DNA from: Paenibacillus taichungensis | GTDB lineage: Bacteria > Bacillota > Bacilli > Paenibacillales > Paenibacillaceae | Length of the DNA stretch: 64,000 bases | Direction of reading: 5' to 3' | Assembly (NCBI RefSeq): GCF_013359905.1 | Contig: NZ_JABMCC010000118.1 | Coordinates: 496,001-560,000, forward strand | Shown: positions 8,329 through 17,373 of the stretch, piece by piece | How positions within the stretch are numbered: position 1 is the stretch's first letter | How the letters are laid out: each line of letters starts with the position of its first letter | Program-made: the position numbers and the translations under genes | The notes under the pieces: model-generated | What the model was told of the DNA's origin: nothing | The model's input: only the letters and a program-made list of their open reading frames with translations | Databases searched by the model: none

Positions 8329-9330
8329 TTAATGGGTGTAGGCAGCTACATTCTCAGCATTTACCGCATCATGGAGCGCGGCATTCAGACCTGTTGCAAT
8401 AATATTGGCAATATCTTCGACAAATTCATCGATTTCTTTGGGGGTAACGATCAGATCATGACCTAGTGGCTCCAGTACCTCTTTTACCAAACTGAGACGG
8501 TCATTTTCGCCGATATCGTCCAGCATGCCCATAATCTGTTTCGTTTGATCAGTCTCTTGCCGGAAATGAGTACGCATCATTTCGATGACGTTATTCACGA
8601 TGGTCGATGCATAACATACGGTTGGTACACCGATGGCAATGCAGGGAACACCCAATATTTCACGTGTCAGTCCACGTCGTTTGTTCCCTATTCCTGAGCC
8701 AGGATGAATGCCGATGTCTGCCACTTGAATCGTTGTATTAACACGTTCGAGGGAGCGTGAAGCCAGCGCATCAATCGCAATGATTGCATCCGGTTTCGTT
8801 CGATCCACGATCGCTTGTACGATGTCACTGGATTCTATACCCGTTGTACCCAGCACACCTGGCGCAATAGCACTGACTTCCCGATAACCGGGTGCAACCT
8901 GATCCGGAACCAGCTCAAAATACTGGCGGGTAACCATCAGATTCTCCACTACCAGCGGTCCAAGTGAGTCAGGCGTGACGTTCAGGTTACCCAAACCTAC
9001 GATCAGCACCTTAGACGTCTTGTTAATTCCCGCTTTGGCCAAAAAATCTTCCATCTCTCGCGTGAATTCTGCCGCCACCCGCTCCTGAAGATCGGTATCC
9101 CCGTTACGAAGCGATGGAACTTCCAAAGTGACATAGTGCCCCTTTACACGCCCAATTGCTGTAGCGGCTGCATCATCAAGCACATCAATACGTGTGATTT
9201 TAATACCGTCTTTCTCATCCACATCCTCCCGCAGCCCGGGAATCGTCTGTTTCTGCCCCCCCTGAGCCATCTCCTTGGAGTCAATTGCCAAGTCGGTACG
9301 AACTGCATAATTTTGCAAATCCAGTGTCAT
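8329..9330 (-). CDS. gpr: GPR germination protease
   Basis: GPR degrades small acid-soluble spore proteins early in germination. The 333-aa protein begins with the propeptide and the self-cleavage-type sequence NYAVRTDLAID, as in the Bacillus zymogen. It continues with VLIVGLGNLNVTPDSLGP and AIDALASRS, which match the family core. The start ATG at 9330 follows GGGAGG. Gene order gpr-spoIIP is conserved. A GCATA / CACAATA pair upstream (9362-9391) resembles a forespore sigma-F/sigma-G promoter. Confidence 0.97.
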   Translation of the reverse strand: MTLDLQNYAVRTDLAIDSKEMAQGGQKQTIPGLREDVDEKDGIKITRIDVLDDAAATAIGRVKGHYVTLEVPSLRNGDTDLQERVAAEFTREMEDFLAKAGINKTSKVLIVGLGNLNVTPDSLGPLVVENLMVTRQYFELVPDQVAPGYREVSAIAPGVLGTTGIESSDIVQAIVDRTKPDAIIAIDALASRSLERVNTTIQVADIGIHPGSGIGNKRRGLTREILGVPCIAIGVPTVCYASTIVNNVIEMMRTHFRQETDQTKQIMGMLDDIGENDRLSLVKEVLEPLGHDLIVTPKEIDEFVEDIANIIATGLNAALHDAVNAENVAAYTH

Positions 9331-9361
9331 CTGTCCCTGCCTCCCTTACCGCATTTGAGCA

Positions 9362-9391
9362 TATTGTGTGGGAAAATGGTGTGCTTTATGC
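9362..9391 (-). promoter_or_regulatory. Possible forespore (sigma-G/F-type) promoter of gpr
   Basis: On the minus strand GCATA (9387-9391) and CACAATA (9362-9368) are 18 nt apart. This fits the GNATR and CATNNTA pattern of sigma-G promoters with one mismatch. It lies 32 nt upstream of gpr, which is a forespore gene in Bacillus. It is a pattern match only. Confidence 0.5.
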
Positions 9392-9420
9392 AGCACTGTC
9401 GAACATCATAGGAAAATCTG

Positions 9421-9449
9421 TTGCAATTTGCATGCCAGCGTGCTAGAAT
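9421..9449 (+). promoter_or_regulatory. Sigma-A promoter of rpsT
   Basis: TTGCAA (9421-9426), a 17-nt spacer and TAGAAT (9444-9449) lie about 57 nt upstream of the rpsT start, divergent from gpr. Confidence 0.7.
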
Positions 9450-9505
9450 ATTTTAAGTTGTGAAACGTTTGTATTCATGCAAATGCCTTACAGGAGGTGA
9501 ATGTA

Positions 9506-9778
9506 ATGCCAAACATCAAATCCGCTGTTAAACGCGTAAAAACGAGCGACAAGCGCCGCGCACTCAACGCTTCCCAGAAATCTGCACTCCGTACAGCTGT
9601 TAAAGCTGCTGATGCTGCTCTGGTAAGTAACGAAGTTGATACTGCAAAAGCTGCGATTCAAGCTGCTTCCAAAAAGCTGGACAAGGCTGTAACTAAAGGT
9701 CTGGTTCATAAAAATGCTGCAGCCCGCAAAAAGTCTCGCTTGGCGAAAAAACTGAACGCTCTTTCCGCACAAGCGTAA
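9506..9778 (+). CDS. rpsT: 30S ribosomal protein S20
   Basis: A 90-aa basic protein beginning MPNIKSAVKRVKTSDKRR, with the S20 family pattern of Lys/Arg-rich helices (LDKAVTKGLVHKNAAARKKS). It binds 16S rRNA near the bottom of the 30S body. The ATG at 9506 lies 8 nt after AGGAGG; the GTG at 9497 overlaps that ribosome binding site and is not the start. It is monocistronic, with its own promoter and a strong terminator, and divergent from gpr. Confidence 0.98.
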   Translation: MPNIKSAVKRVKTSDKRRALNASQKSALRTAVKAADAALVSNEVDTAKAAIQAASKKLDKAVTKGLVHKNAAARKKSRLAKKLNALSAQA

Positions 9779-9804
9779 GAAGCGTTACTTATACGATCTA
9801 ATGG

Positions 9805-9842
9805 AAAAATCCTGAACAGCACGAGCTTTCAGGATTTTTTAG
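9805..9842 (+). terminator. rpsT terminator
   Basis: AAATCCTGA and TCAGGATTT form the stem of a hairpin followed by TTTTTT at 9835-9840. Confidence 0.9.
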
Positions 9843-9874
9843 TATCTGATTCTATAAGCACTCTATTGAAACGG

Positions 9875-9922
9875 AGCGGCCTTTATTCCGATGATCTCAC
9901 CATCAACGGAATAAAGGCCGCT
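9875..9922 (-). terminator. Long perfect hairpin between rpsT and holA
   Basis: A 16-bp perfect inverted repeat, AGCGGCCTTTATTCCG (9875-9890) with its complement (9907-9922), lies just downstream of holA and downstream of rpsT on the opposite strand. It most likely ends transcription from holA or from both sides. T-runs next to it are poor, so its efficiency as an intrinsic terminator is uncertain. Confidence 0.6.
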
Positions 9923-9945
9923 TTGTGTTACCGTTATATCTAAGT

Positions 9946-10965
9946 TTAAGCTCCAAGCCTTAACAAGAAAAGCTCCAGTCCGAGCACTTTATCCACTGCC
10001 CCGGTCTTCATCTGATAATCCAGTTCACTGAGGTGACTCAAAATCAGCCTCAAACGTTCTGCCTGAAACTTGCGAGCCTGTTCACCAGCAATTTTAACAG
10101 CATACGGATGCAGACCAAGCTGGCTGGCAATTTGCTGTTGGGAGTAACTCTGCTGCCCTAACTCTTTTACCTGAATCATAATTCGAAATTGACGGGCAAT
10201 CAAGGCAGCAATTTTGATTGGTTCTTCACGCTGCTTCAGCAACTCATAAAAAAGACCCAACGCTTTCTCCAGCCTCAAGTTAGCAAGCTCCTCCACCAAA
10301 GCGAACACATTCTGCTCGGTACTTCGAGCCACCAGTGATTCGATATCCGCGCGCTTGATCGTGCCTCCGTTACCAGCGAACAAACATAACTTGTCCACTT
10401 CCGCAGATAACGTCTGAAGGCCTGTTCCTGCATAGCTCACAAGCGTGTCAGCCGCTCCAGCCTCAAAAGATACATCCCGCTGCTTCGCCAGCTTTACAAT
10501 CCAACCCAGCAACTCCTCCCCACTTAGTGGAGCAAATGCAAGAACAACAGCTTGTTTCTTCGCTGCCTTCACTAATTTTTTACGTTCGTCCAGTTTATCC
10601 CCTTGAACCAGAAACACAATCGTACTATAATCTGCCGGATTGTCCATATATGTAAGCAGTCGATCAATCTGGTGATCAATTTTGGAATCCTTGCCTGCTG
10701 TAAACAAATTAGCATCGCGAACGATAATGAGTTTACGTGGAACAAGAAAAGGAACCGTCTCCGCTTCTTCAATGACAACCTCCACAGGTGTCTCAGAGAG
10801 ATCATATGGAATGATCGCAAATTCTCGGTGCTCTTCTTCAATCACCTGTTGTTTTAACATATCCGTAAATTGCTGTATCTGATACTTCTCCGTTCCGTAC
10901 AGCACATATACCGGAGCCGTTTCTCCATTACGTATTGCCTTTGTCGCACTCTTTACATCCATCAC
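9946..10965 (-). CDS. holA: DNA polymerase III delta subunit (HolA/YqeN)
   Basis: The delta subunit of the clamp loader, which opens the beta sliding clamp during replication. The 339-aa product shows the N-terminal AAA-like segment (PVYVLYGTEKYQI, VPRKLIIVRDANLF) and the C-terminal collar region (EPIKIAALIARQFRIM, HPYAVKIAGEQARKF). Length and sequence fit the Firmicute YqeN family. In Bacillus it lies directly after comEC; here an ECF sigma/anti-sigma pair and two small genes lie between them. Confidence 0.95.
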   Translation of the reverse strand: MMDVKSATKAIRNGETAPVYVLYGTEKYQIQQFTDMLKQQVIEEEHREFAIIPYDLSETPVEVVIEEAETVPFLVPRKLIIVRDANLFTAGKDSKIDHQIDRLLTYMDNPADYSTIVFLVQGDKLDERKKLVKAAKKQAVVLAFAPLSGEELLGWIVKLAKQRDVSFEAGAADTLVSYAGTGLQTLSAEVDKLCLFAGNGGTIKRADIESLVARSTEQNVFALVEELANLRLEKALGLFYELLKQREEPIKIAALIARQFRIMIQVKELGQQSYSQQQIASQLGLHPYAVKIAGEQARKFQAERLRLILSHLSELDYQMKTGAVDKVLGLELFLLRLGA

Positions 10966-11005
10966 GGTGCCCCCTTATCCCTCTTATCCTACCAGAAAAC
11001 GTGAC

Positions 11006-11049
11006 AGACAACAAAGGGGCCTTACACCCGGTTAACGGATGAAGGCCCC
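11006..11049 (-). terminator. Terminator after the anti-sigma gene
   Basis: On the minus strand GGGGCCTT (11042-11049) and AAGGCCCC (11016-11023) form an 8-bp GC-rich stem followed by TTTGTTGT. Confidence 0.7.
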
Positions 11050-11221
11050 CTGTCCTACATCTATATAAACGCGGACACCAACAATTCTAGAAAAAGCTGG
11101 TGCGCGGTCATACGACGTCAGTTATGCCAACTGAGATAGGACGTTGTTATTACTTTCAATATATTCTTGATACAACAGAAATGTTCGGCAAGTTATTGAG
11201 GCCAAACGTATAATTTACAGC

Positions 11222-12481
11222 CTATTTGGCAGAGGTTCCGCTTGAGGCAGTGGACACGTTAAACGATTTTTTCACTGTTGTTCCATCTTGATCTGTTTCG
11301 TAATTAAATACAGCGCTATCCTGAGACCAGCTCGCAGATTTTAGTGTACCCTCCACATTACGTTGCTCAACCAGATTTAGCACATCCGAGTCAGCGGCAG
11401 GTTTAGAGTAAATGCTGATCTGATCGCCGAGCAGCATGACCAGATAGGAGCCATCGGGTGATTTCCATTCTTTTGGAGTCGTGGTGGCAAGTGCACCTGA
11501 ATCGGTGGCCGTCAATCCTTTATTTCCTCCCGCAACATCCATACCTGTCTCGGAATCAGGACTCGTCAGGCCCTCTGTCGGCTCTTCTACCTTAACATCA
11601 GGCATATCCTGAGAAGTAGTGAATGATTGTGCATCCCCATTTTCAGGCTCTGTTGCTCCGCTCTCAGTAGAACCTCCCGAAGGTCCAGTACTGGCTCCTG
11701 AATCTTGACTTTTTTGCTGATCAACACTCTTGGTACTGTCAGCAGGATTGGAACTGGACGGGGCGTTTTTCGTTGCATCACTCTTGTTCAATTCTGACCC
11801 TGTATCCGGCTGTTTAGAAGTTTGTTCTTCCTTCAATTCAGGTTCCTGCACCTTCTCTGAACTGTCTTCTTTAGGACCAATCTCTTGAGCTTGTTTATCT
11901 TCAGCGGATGGCTGACTTTCCGAACTATCAACCCAGACACTGTTATCGCTCTGTAAAGAGGAGGAAGAATCTTCATTGTTAATCTCTCTGCTCAGTGGAT
12001 TTTGATCCTCATTCCCGCCTTCTTGAGTACTTCCAGTGCTCATCATCACTTCCGCATTCTCAATCTTCTCTGGTTGATACCCAAAAATGGCAACGCCCAG
12101 TACAACTGCTGCTGCTGCTGCACCCATGGACATACGGCCTGCCATGGAATTCAACCATTTTTGCTTCGGTTTTCGCTCACTTGAACGCTGTAAATTCTCA
12201 AACGCAGCAGGGACAGGACTCATTTCCTGTATGGTACTGCTTTGTTCCCTCTTTGCTTCGTCGATTGCATCCAGTTGCGGCATAATGGCATCAACCAGAC
12301 TGAATCTCGGGGTTACCTGCGGCAAATCTTCCAGTTCTCTGGAGAGAGCTCTGAGCAAACTAAAGTTTTCAGCGCACTCCGGACATTGGGCCACATGCTG
12401 TAGCATCTGCGCAGTTTCCGCCTCGCCCAGATCATGATCCAGATACCGGTGCATCCATTCCACCACCTCTTCGCATTTCAT
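11222..12481 (-). CDS. Zinc-finger transmembrane anti-sigma factor
   Basis: The cognate anti-sigma of the adjacent ECF sigma factor. Residues 1-45 form a ZAS-type zinc domain, with the H-x3-C-x2-C motif in HVAQCPEC and an upstream Cys in MKCEEVVEWM. A transmembrane segment follows at about residues 130-148 (GAAAAAVVLGVAIFGY). The outside region has about 190 residues of Ser/Glu/Asp/Pro-rich low-complexity sequence and then a compact C-terminal domain (YLVMLLGDQISIYSK onwards). It would hold the sigma factor at the membrane until a signal acts on the outer part. The ATG overlaps the sigma stop by 4 nt (ATGA), showing translational coupling. Confidence 0.85.
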   Translation of the reverse strand: MKCEEVVEWMHRYLDHDLGEAETAQMLQHVAQCPECAENFSLLRALSRELEDLPQVTPRFSLVDAIMPQLDAIDEAKREQSSTIQEMSPVPAAFENLQRSSERKPKQKWLNSMAGRMSMGAAAAAVVLGVAIFGYQPEKIENAEVMMSTGSTQEGGNEDQNPLSREINNEDSSSSLQSDNSVWVDSSESQPSAEDKQAQEIGPKEDSSEKVQEPELKEEQTSKQPDTGSELNKSDATKNAPSSSNPADSTKSVDQQKSQDSGASTGPSGGSTESGATEPENGDAQSFTTSQDMPDVKVEEPTEGLTSPDSETGMDVAGGNKGLTATDSGALATTTPKEWKSPDGSYLVMLLGDQISIYSKPAADSDVLNLVEQRNVEGTLKSASWSQDSAVFNYETDQDGTTVKKSFNVSTASSGTSAK

Positions 12482-13026
12482 CCTGTCACACCACCTTTCT
12501 GATACTCCTGTAGTAGATTCTGTAATTGCTGTCTGGCTCTAAATAAATAAGATTTAACCGTATTCAACGGAAGATCGAGGCAATCCGCAATTTCGTTATA
12601 GGATAAGTCCTGCAAATATCTTAGAACAATAACGGTACGATGATGCTCAGGCAACTTGTTAATAGCATCCTGAATATCCTTTGCCACATATGTGGACATC
12701 ACTTCGAATTCCACATCCTGATTGTCCTGAAAAACCATATCATGCTCGTCAATGGAGACGGAGGGCTTGGTTCTTCTGAATTTATCAATACAGATATTCG
12801 TGACGATGCGCTGAACCCATGTCTTAAACTGGGCCTTTTCCTCATATGAATTAATCTTGGTGTAAATTCGGATCAACGCTTCCTGAGCAGCATCCAAAGC
12901 GTCTTGTTCATTATTTAGAATGTAATATGCGGTCCGATAAACATGCTGTTCAATGTCCCGCAATAGGGTAATTAGAGCGTCGCGATCGCCCGATTGAGCG
13001 GCTCTGATGAGTTCCGGCTCTACCAC
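12478..13026 (-). CDS. ECF RNA polymerase sigma factor (SigW-like)
   Basis: A 182-aa extracytoplasmic-function sigma factor. Region 2 is visible at about residues 25-85 (AYYILNNEQDALDAAQEALIRIY, FKTWVQRIVTNICIDKFRR) and region 4 at about 120-170 (LPEHHRTVIVLRYLQDLSYNEIA, LPLNTVKSYLFRARQQL). Region 3 is absent, as expected for ECF factors. The start is GTG at 13026 after AGGGGG. It is coupled by a 4-nt overlap to the anti-sigma gene. A candidate self-recognised promoter lies at 13057-13083. The regulon and inducing signal are not known. Confidence 0.92.
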   Translation of the reverse strand: MVEPELIRAAQSGDRDALITLLRDIEQHVYRTAYYILNNEQDALDAAQEALIRIYTKINSYEEKAQFKTWVQRIVTNICIDKFRRTKPSVSIDEHDMVFQDNQDVEFEVMSTYVAKDIQDAINKLPEHHRTVIVLRYLQDLSYNEIADCLDLPLNTVKSYLFRARQQLQNLLQEYQKGGVTG

Positions 13027-13056
13027 AAAGGATCCCCCTCTCCCTGCAACCTTACA

Positions 13057-13083
13057 GACGTGACCATCAATAAAATTGTTGCA
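13057..13083 (-). promoter_or_regulatory. Candidate autoregulatory ECF promoter
   Basis: On the minus strand TGCAAC (13078-13083), 17 nt and CGTC (13057-13060) resemble the AAC / CGT pattern of ECF promoters. The pair lies about 30 nt upstream of the sigma gene. Autoregulation is usual for this class. Between this site and 13440 no gene or other clear signal was found. Confidence 0.5.
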
Positions 13084-13483
13084 AAGTTAAGTATTTTTTT
13101 TAGATATCATAAAGTAAAACTTCAGAGATACCGCGTCCTGATATCGCAAGAAAAACTTCCACTAAACGCGTTCTGTTCCCCTGGGTACGTGGATAGACGT
13201 TTTTCTTATATTGCCATAACAAAATAACGGCTTATGTATTCGGGCCGCTGAAATCTTCTCTTAGAATAACAGAAATTGCATAACGAGTCATCAAGCCAGC
13301 TCAAAAGTCATTCCAGTACTTACACGACTCAATTTAATGACAATGGCATACATTATAGCTAACCACACTTATAGCATTGAAAATAAAAAAATTCAAATTT
13401 CGTACAAATTTAAGCTCATTTTAATGTAATTTTCATGAAAACAGTGTATTGTAAATTTACATTCATAACACGAGGTGATGAGC

Positions 13484-13786
13484 ATGCCAGCTCTTGCAAA
13501 AATTCAAGCGTTAAAAGAACAAATGCCCAAAGAATATCAAAGCATATCCCATTTTGTGGAACATGCGTTGCAATCTATCGATACCCTAGTTGAAGAACAT
13601 CGGAAATACACCGCTGCACAGGCATTATACGGCGATAAAATCGTCGGATCGGAAGAACGCTTGTACAGAGAAACCGTGCTTGATGTCAGAGCACAACTTT
13701 TGCTTACGCTTGAGAAAACCGTAGAAGATCTGTTGCACAAAGGCGACAAACATTGGAGTAAACACTTCAAAGATGGCGTTGAATAA
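13484..13786 (+). CDS. Small protein of unknown function (100 aa)
   Basis: Not recognised. A soluble, mostly helical protein with no signal peptide or membrane segment. It is rich in charged residues and carries an amphipathic stretch (ISHFVEHALQSIDTLVEEHRKY) and a Lys/His-rich tail (KGDKHWSKHFKDGVE). An in-frame GTG at 13475 overlaps the ribosome binding site AGGTG, so the ATG at 13484 is preferred. A short palindrome TGTAAATTTACA (13450-13461) lies just upstream and a very strong terminator follows, so this is a real monocistronic gene. Confidence 0.75.
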   Translation: MPALAKIQALKEQMPKEYQSISHFVEHALQSIDTLVEEHRKYTAAQALYGDKIVGSEERLYRETVLDVRAQLLLTLEKTVEDLLHKGDKHWSKHFKDGVE

Positions 13787-13813
13787 TTCATTGTTATAAG
13801 TCATTCCAAAATG

Positions 13814-13863
13814 AGCCCGCTTTCCGGCATTCTCCCCGAGGAGTATCCGGAAAGCGGGCTTTT
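13814..13863 (+). terminator. Strong terminator after the 100-aa gene
   Basis: AGCCCGCTTTCCGG (13814-13827) pairs with CCGGAAAGCGGGCT (13847-13860) over 14 bp and is followed by a T-run. From here to about 14190 no gene was seen. Confidence 0.93.
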
Positions 13864-14200
13864 GGTTTCATTCTTTGAGCATATGAAGTGCTTCATACAG
13901 AAAATTAATAAATCACAATAAGATTGTGGATTGGGACAGTGTAGATTTCACCTTTATTGAGCGAACATGATTAACGCAGAAGTATTACATATTTTACACG
14001 AAATTTTACATTAGATTCACATAAACAGCATAATTAATCCCGCTTTATAACTTAAAATAGAAAATATAGGTCTGTATAGAAGCGAAATCAGACAACTAAC
14101 GGAAAATCGGGACACTATTTTTATAGTAATTCGAGCCGCACAAACGAAATAGAGTCCACAACGGTGCAGCAAAATTTATAATCGGATATGAGGCAGATTT

Positions 14201-14380
14201 ATGAATTTGAAAATCTTCTTAAAATACTTCCTAGGATTTTTTCTACCCTGTAGTCTATCATTTATTGTATTCAATATGATAATACGCCATAAAACATGGG
14301 ATGAAATCGATCACACGATTAACTTATTCAGTGCGACTATAATTAGCTTAATAGTTGGTATTTCAAAAGCAAGAGAGTAA
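14201..14380 (+). CDS. Possible small membrane protein (59 aa)
   Basis: An AT-rich reading frame starting at ATG 14201, with GAGG 7 nt upstream and a TAA at 14378-14380. The product is MNLKIFLKYFLGFFLPCSLS and onward, with two hydrophobic segments (residues about 5-28 and 43-54) separated by a charged loop (RHKTWDEIDHT). No homolog is recognised. It is convergent with comEC, 27 nt away. Base composition is more AT-rich than the neighbours. It could be a small membrane or prophage-relic peptide, or a chance frame. Confidence 0.45.
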   Translation: MNLKIFLKYFLGFFLPCSLSFIVFNMIIRHKTWDEIDHTINLFSATIISLIVGISKARE

Positions 14381-14407
14381 TCCATTTTAGCCAACTCTCA
14401 CAAAAAT

Positions 14408-17269
14408 TCATGATTCATCCATCGTCAACTTATAACGCACATCAATCTCTCCATCTTTGATCCTCATCTGAATCTCCCCCATTTGATCAGTTCGATAGAT
14501 CTCTGTACCCGAATCAACAAGACGTTCAAGCACACCAGGATTGGGATGTCCATATGTATTGTTGGCCCCAGCAGATATCACGGATGCGGATGCATTCCAG
14601 TACTGTAACCAAGCTTCGGTTGACGATGTTTTGCTACCGTGGTGTGCAACTTTTAATACATCTATGGTGACAGGAACCTCATGATTCTCCCCCGATTGAC
14701 GTGTGAACATCTCCTGAACAGTACCATCTGCTAATGCAGCATCTGCATCGTACTGTCCAAACGAAGCTGCAAGCGATCCATCCTGAATCATAAAGAGCAG
14801 ATCCTGCTCGGCTGCAGCATCCATGTCTCCCGTGAACAATAAGGAGGCGCCTGCCATCTCCAGCAAAAAGACAACCGAATCATGATTCTGATGTTCTGAG
14901 ACGGGCAATCTTTCTCCTGTATCCATCACTTTCTCCAGATCCGGATATATAAAATGAAGTCTGGTTTCTCTATCCGGATCGTAAGACATCCCTTGGCGAA
15001 TGGCATATAACGGTATCTGCTTGTCTATAACGGTATCCAGCAATTTCTCAAAATTGGCTGTACCACTGGTTGTCCCATTAAACATGAACCGTTCCACCGG
15101 GATCTGTTCGAGCACAGCCTGTAATCCCCCAGCATGATCCTGATCGGCATGGGTTACGATTACGGCGTCCAGCCGATGAATGCCCCGCTTTTTCAATAAA
15201 GGAACGACCACCTTGGCCCCTACTTCGTATGGATCCCGTCGTGTCTTCCAGGATTGTTCAGACTTCCCGAATTGAACCGTACCCCCACCATCGACCAATA
15301 TATGTTTACCTTCAGGTGTTGTAATAAGTGTACTGTCCCCTTGTCCTATATCCAAAAACTGCACCACTCCGGTCCCCGCAGGCTGCGGTGTCTGGTATGC
15401 CCACCATAATCCCACCACAAAGCTGAGAGCCAGCAGCGCACACATCCATTTGTGGAAGACGTTCATCCGTTCACCAGAATAAAAACCCGCCCCTTGCGCA
15501 GCAAATGCACTTGTATACTCCGGCCAGGCAATACTTGCACTTAATGTTGTCATCGAACCAGGACTAGCCTCACGTCCACCTTTGTTTAACCCTTGTGATG
15601 ATACATTAGACAATCCAGACAGCCCCAGAGCCGCTTTAGGCGCCCCCCCAACATATCGGCGATTCAGCGGAGCCGTATCCTCTTCTGTGCCCTGAACTGC
15701 AGGTTGGTCACCTCGGCCGCGATGAAGGACCCTCAAAAGTGCATAGAGAACGGCATAATATGCTGCAATCCATAGTAGCGATGGGGTAGCCCAGATCAGC
15801 ACAAAACCAGGCAAGCTGTTCATCCACTCCACACTTACAAAGGTCAATTTGTTCAGCATAATAGCAATCCACGCCAATGGTTTGGCTAGAGGCATCCAAA
15901 TAAACGATAAAATCAGGGCAACCGTTCCAAGAGGAAGTACAATGGCACTGATCAAAGATACAAGCAGGAAGTTAGCGACAAATGAAAGCAGAGAAAACTG
16001 GTTGAAATACAGAATCGTGACCGGAAACGAAATGAGCTGTGCTGTTACCGTCACAGAAGCTGTTGCTGCAAGGCACTTGGGCCAACTGCTAAATATCCGA
16101 TTAATCAGTGGCATGTAAATCATTAGTCCAGCTGTTACCAGAAAAGATAGCTGAAAGCTCACGCTTAATAAAAAATACGGGTTCCACCACATCATCAACA
16201 ACGCTGCTGCACTGATCATCTGCAATCCATCCCGCGCAAGCCCGCGCCGCGCCATATACAAACCAATCATGGACATGATACCCGCACGAATGACCGATGG
16301 CGAACCGCCAGACAACAGTACATATGCAGGTATTAGCAGTAACACAATAGTGAGCGAGGTTTCTCGGGTTAACCTAAGCCAAGATAAAAGGAGCAGCAGC
16401 GATGCCACATAAACCGCGACATGTGTTCCGGAGATCGCCAATATATGAGTTAAACCAAGCTGTGAAAACTGTCCATATGTATCAGGATCGATATCATTAG
16501 CCATCCCGATAATCAGACCTTTCATATAGCCCGCATGAGGTTCGGGAAATATCCGTTCTACCGCTGCGCCAAGCTTATGCCTAACGATGTCATTCCACCG
16601 AAGGATGTTGAGTTTCCCCAGCCCTTCAGGCGGAACGGTGGTTACTGAACTGGCCCCCTTCACTTTAAACAACCAATGGATCTGAAGAGTTCGTAAGTAA
16701 TTTCGATAGTCAAACCCACCAAAATTTCTGGCTTCGCCGGGAAGCGTAAGCGCACCCGTCAACGTGATCGAATCTCCTCGCTTCCACCCCGCTGCTACTT
16801 GCTGTTCTTCTTCCTCAGCCAGGCGAACTTGGACCATTAGACGTTCCCTCACGTTAGGCGCAGTTCCCGCTTCCGACACTGTTGCTGTTGATGCATCGGA
16901 TAGCGGAAGCATCGACGTGGCTAGCATTTCAAAATCGGCCCGATCCCCATCTATGCGTACATCCGACATAAGGGTTCCTTCGAATGTAGCTGCATAACCG
17001 TCCAAATCCTCCGCAGCCGTATGTTTGATATCGGGCAGACTGCTCCGATTCCGCGCATCATTCCATTCCCAGTGCACAGCACCGCCAACGAGTGCTCCGA
17101 TCAGCAACAAGATGGACCAACCTCGTATATCAATCCATCGTAGTAAAAGAGGCAGACAAACGAATGATCCGATCAATCCCACGATCAAGGACCAACCCGA
17201 TAATGCACATGCCATCCCGCTACCGCATAACCAGCAGACGGTAAATACCAGTAAAGGTCTGCCTTTCAT
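14408..17269 (-). CDS. comEC: ComEC/Rec2 DNA uptake channel
   Basis: The inner-membrane channel for single-stranded DNA import during transformation. The 953-aa protein has N-terminal membrane helices around an OB-like domain, the central Competence domain with many transmembrane helices (GYMKGLIIGMANDIDP, LTHILAISGTHVAVYVASL) and a C-terminal metallo-beta-lactamase domain with HADQDHAGG and VAHHGSKTSS metal ligands, probably a nuclease. The ATG at 17269 is preceded by AAAGGAGGGGAAGCAA. Order comEA-comEB-comEC is conserved, and a terminator separates comEB from comEC. Confidence 0.96.
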   Translation of the reverse strand: MKGRPLLVFTVCWLCGSGMACALSGWSLIVGLIGSFVCLPLLLRWIDIRGWSILLLIGALVGGAVHWEWNDARNRSSLPDIKHTAAEDLDGYAATFEGTLMSDVRIDGDRADFEMLATSMLPLSDASTATVSEAGTAPNVRERLMVQVRLAEEEEQQVAAGWKRGDSITLTGALTLPGEARNFGGFDYRNYLRTLQIHWLFKVKGASSVTTVPPEGLGKLNILRWNDIVRHKLGAAVERIFPEPHAGYMKGLIIGMANDIDPDTYGQFSQLGLTHILAISGTHVAVYVASLLLLLSWLRLTRETSLTIVLLLIPAYVLLSGGSPSVIRAGIMSMIGLYMARRGLARDGLQMISAAALLMMWWNPYFLLSVSFQLSFLVTAGLMIYMPLINRIFSSWPKCLAATASVTVTAQLISFPVTILYFNQFSLLSFVANFLLVSLISAIVLPLGTVALILSFIWMPLAKPLAWIAIMLNKLTFVSVEWMNSLPGFVLIWATPSLLWIAAYYAVLYALLRVLHRGRGDQPAVQGTEEDTAPLNRRYVGGAPKAALGLSGLSNVSSQGLNKGGREASPGSMTTLSASIAWPEYTSAFAAQGAGFYSGERMNVFHKWMCALLALSFVVGLWWAYQTPQPAGTGVVQFLDIGQGDSTLITTPEGKHILVDGGGTVQFGKSEQSWKTRRDPYEVGAKVVVPLLKKRGIHRLDAVIVTHADQDHAGGLQAVLEQIPVERFMFNGTTSGTANFEKLLDTVIDKQIPLYAIRQGMSYDPDRETRLHFIYPDLEKVMDTGERLPVSEHQNHDSVVFLLEMAGASLLFTGDMDAAAEQDLLFMIQDGSLAASFGQYDADAALADGTVQEMFTRQSGENHEVPVTIDVLKVAHHGSKTSSTEAWLQYWNASASVISAGANNTYGHPNPGVLERLVDSGTEIYRTDQMGEIQMRIKDGEIDVRYKLTMDES

Positions 17270-17304
17270 TTGCTTCCCCTCCTTTGTGTCACCCGTATGA
17301 ACGC

Positions 17305-17342
17305 AGAAAAACCCCCGGCAGCTGATACAGCAACCGGAGGTT
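17305..17342 (-). terminator. Terminator between comEB and comEC
   Basis: On the minus strand AACCTCCGG (17334-17342) and CCGGGGGTT (17310-17318) form a stem followed by TTTCTG. It lies in the 104-nt gap before comEC. Confidence 0.75.
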
Positions 17343-17373
17343 CTTCCCCGCAAATTTGAATATTATTTTGGTT

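Noticed and set aside
12087..12437. Plus-strand open frame opposite the anti-sigma gene
   Set aside because: Antisense shadow of a gene with a clear zinc-finger domain.
13971..14018. A 15-codon frame in the gap after the 100-aa gene
   Set aside because: No ribosome binding site and too short to support.
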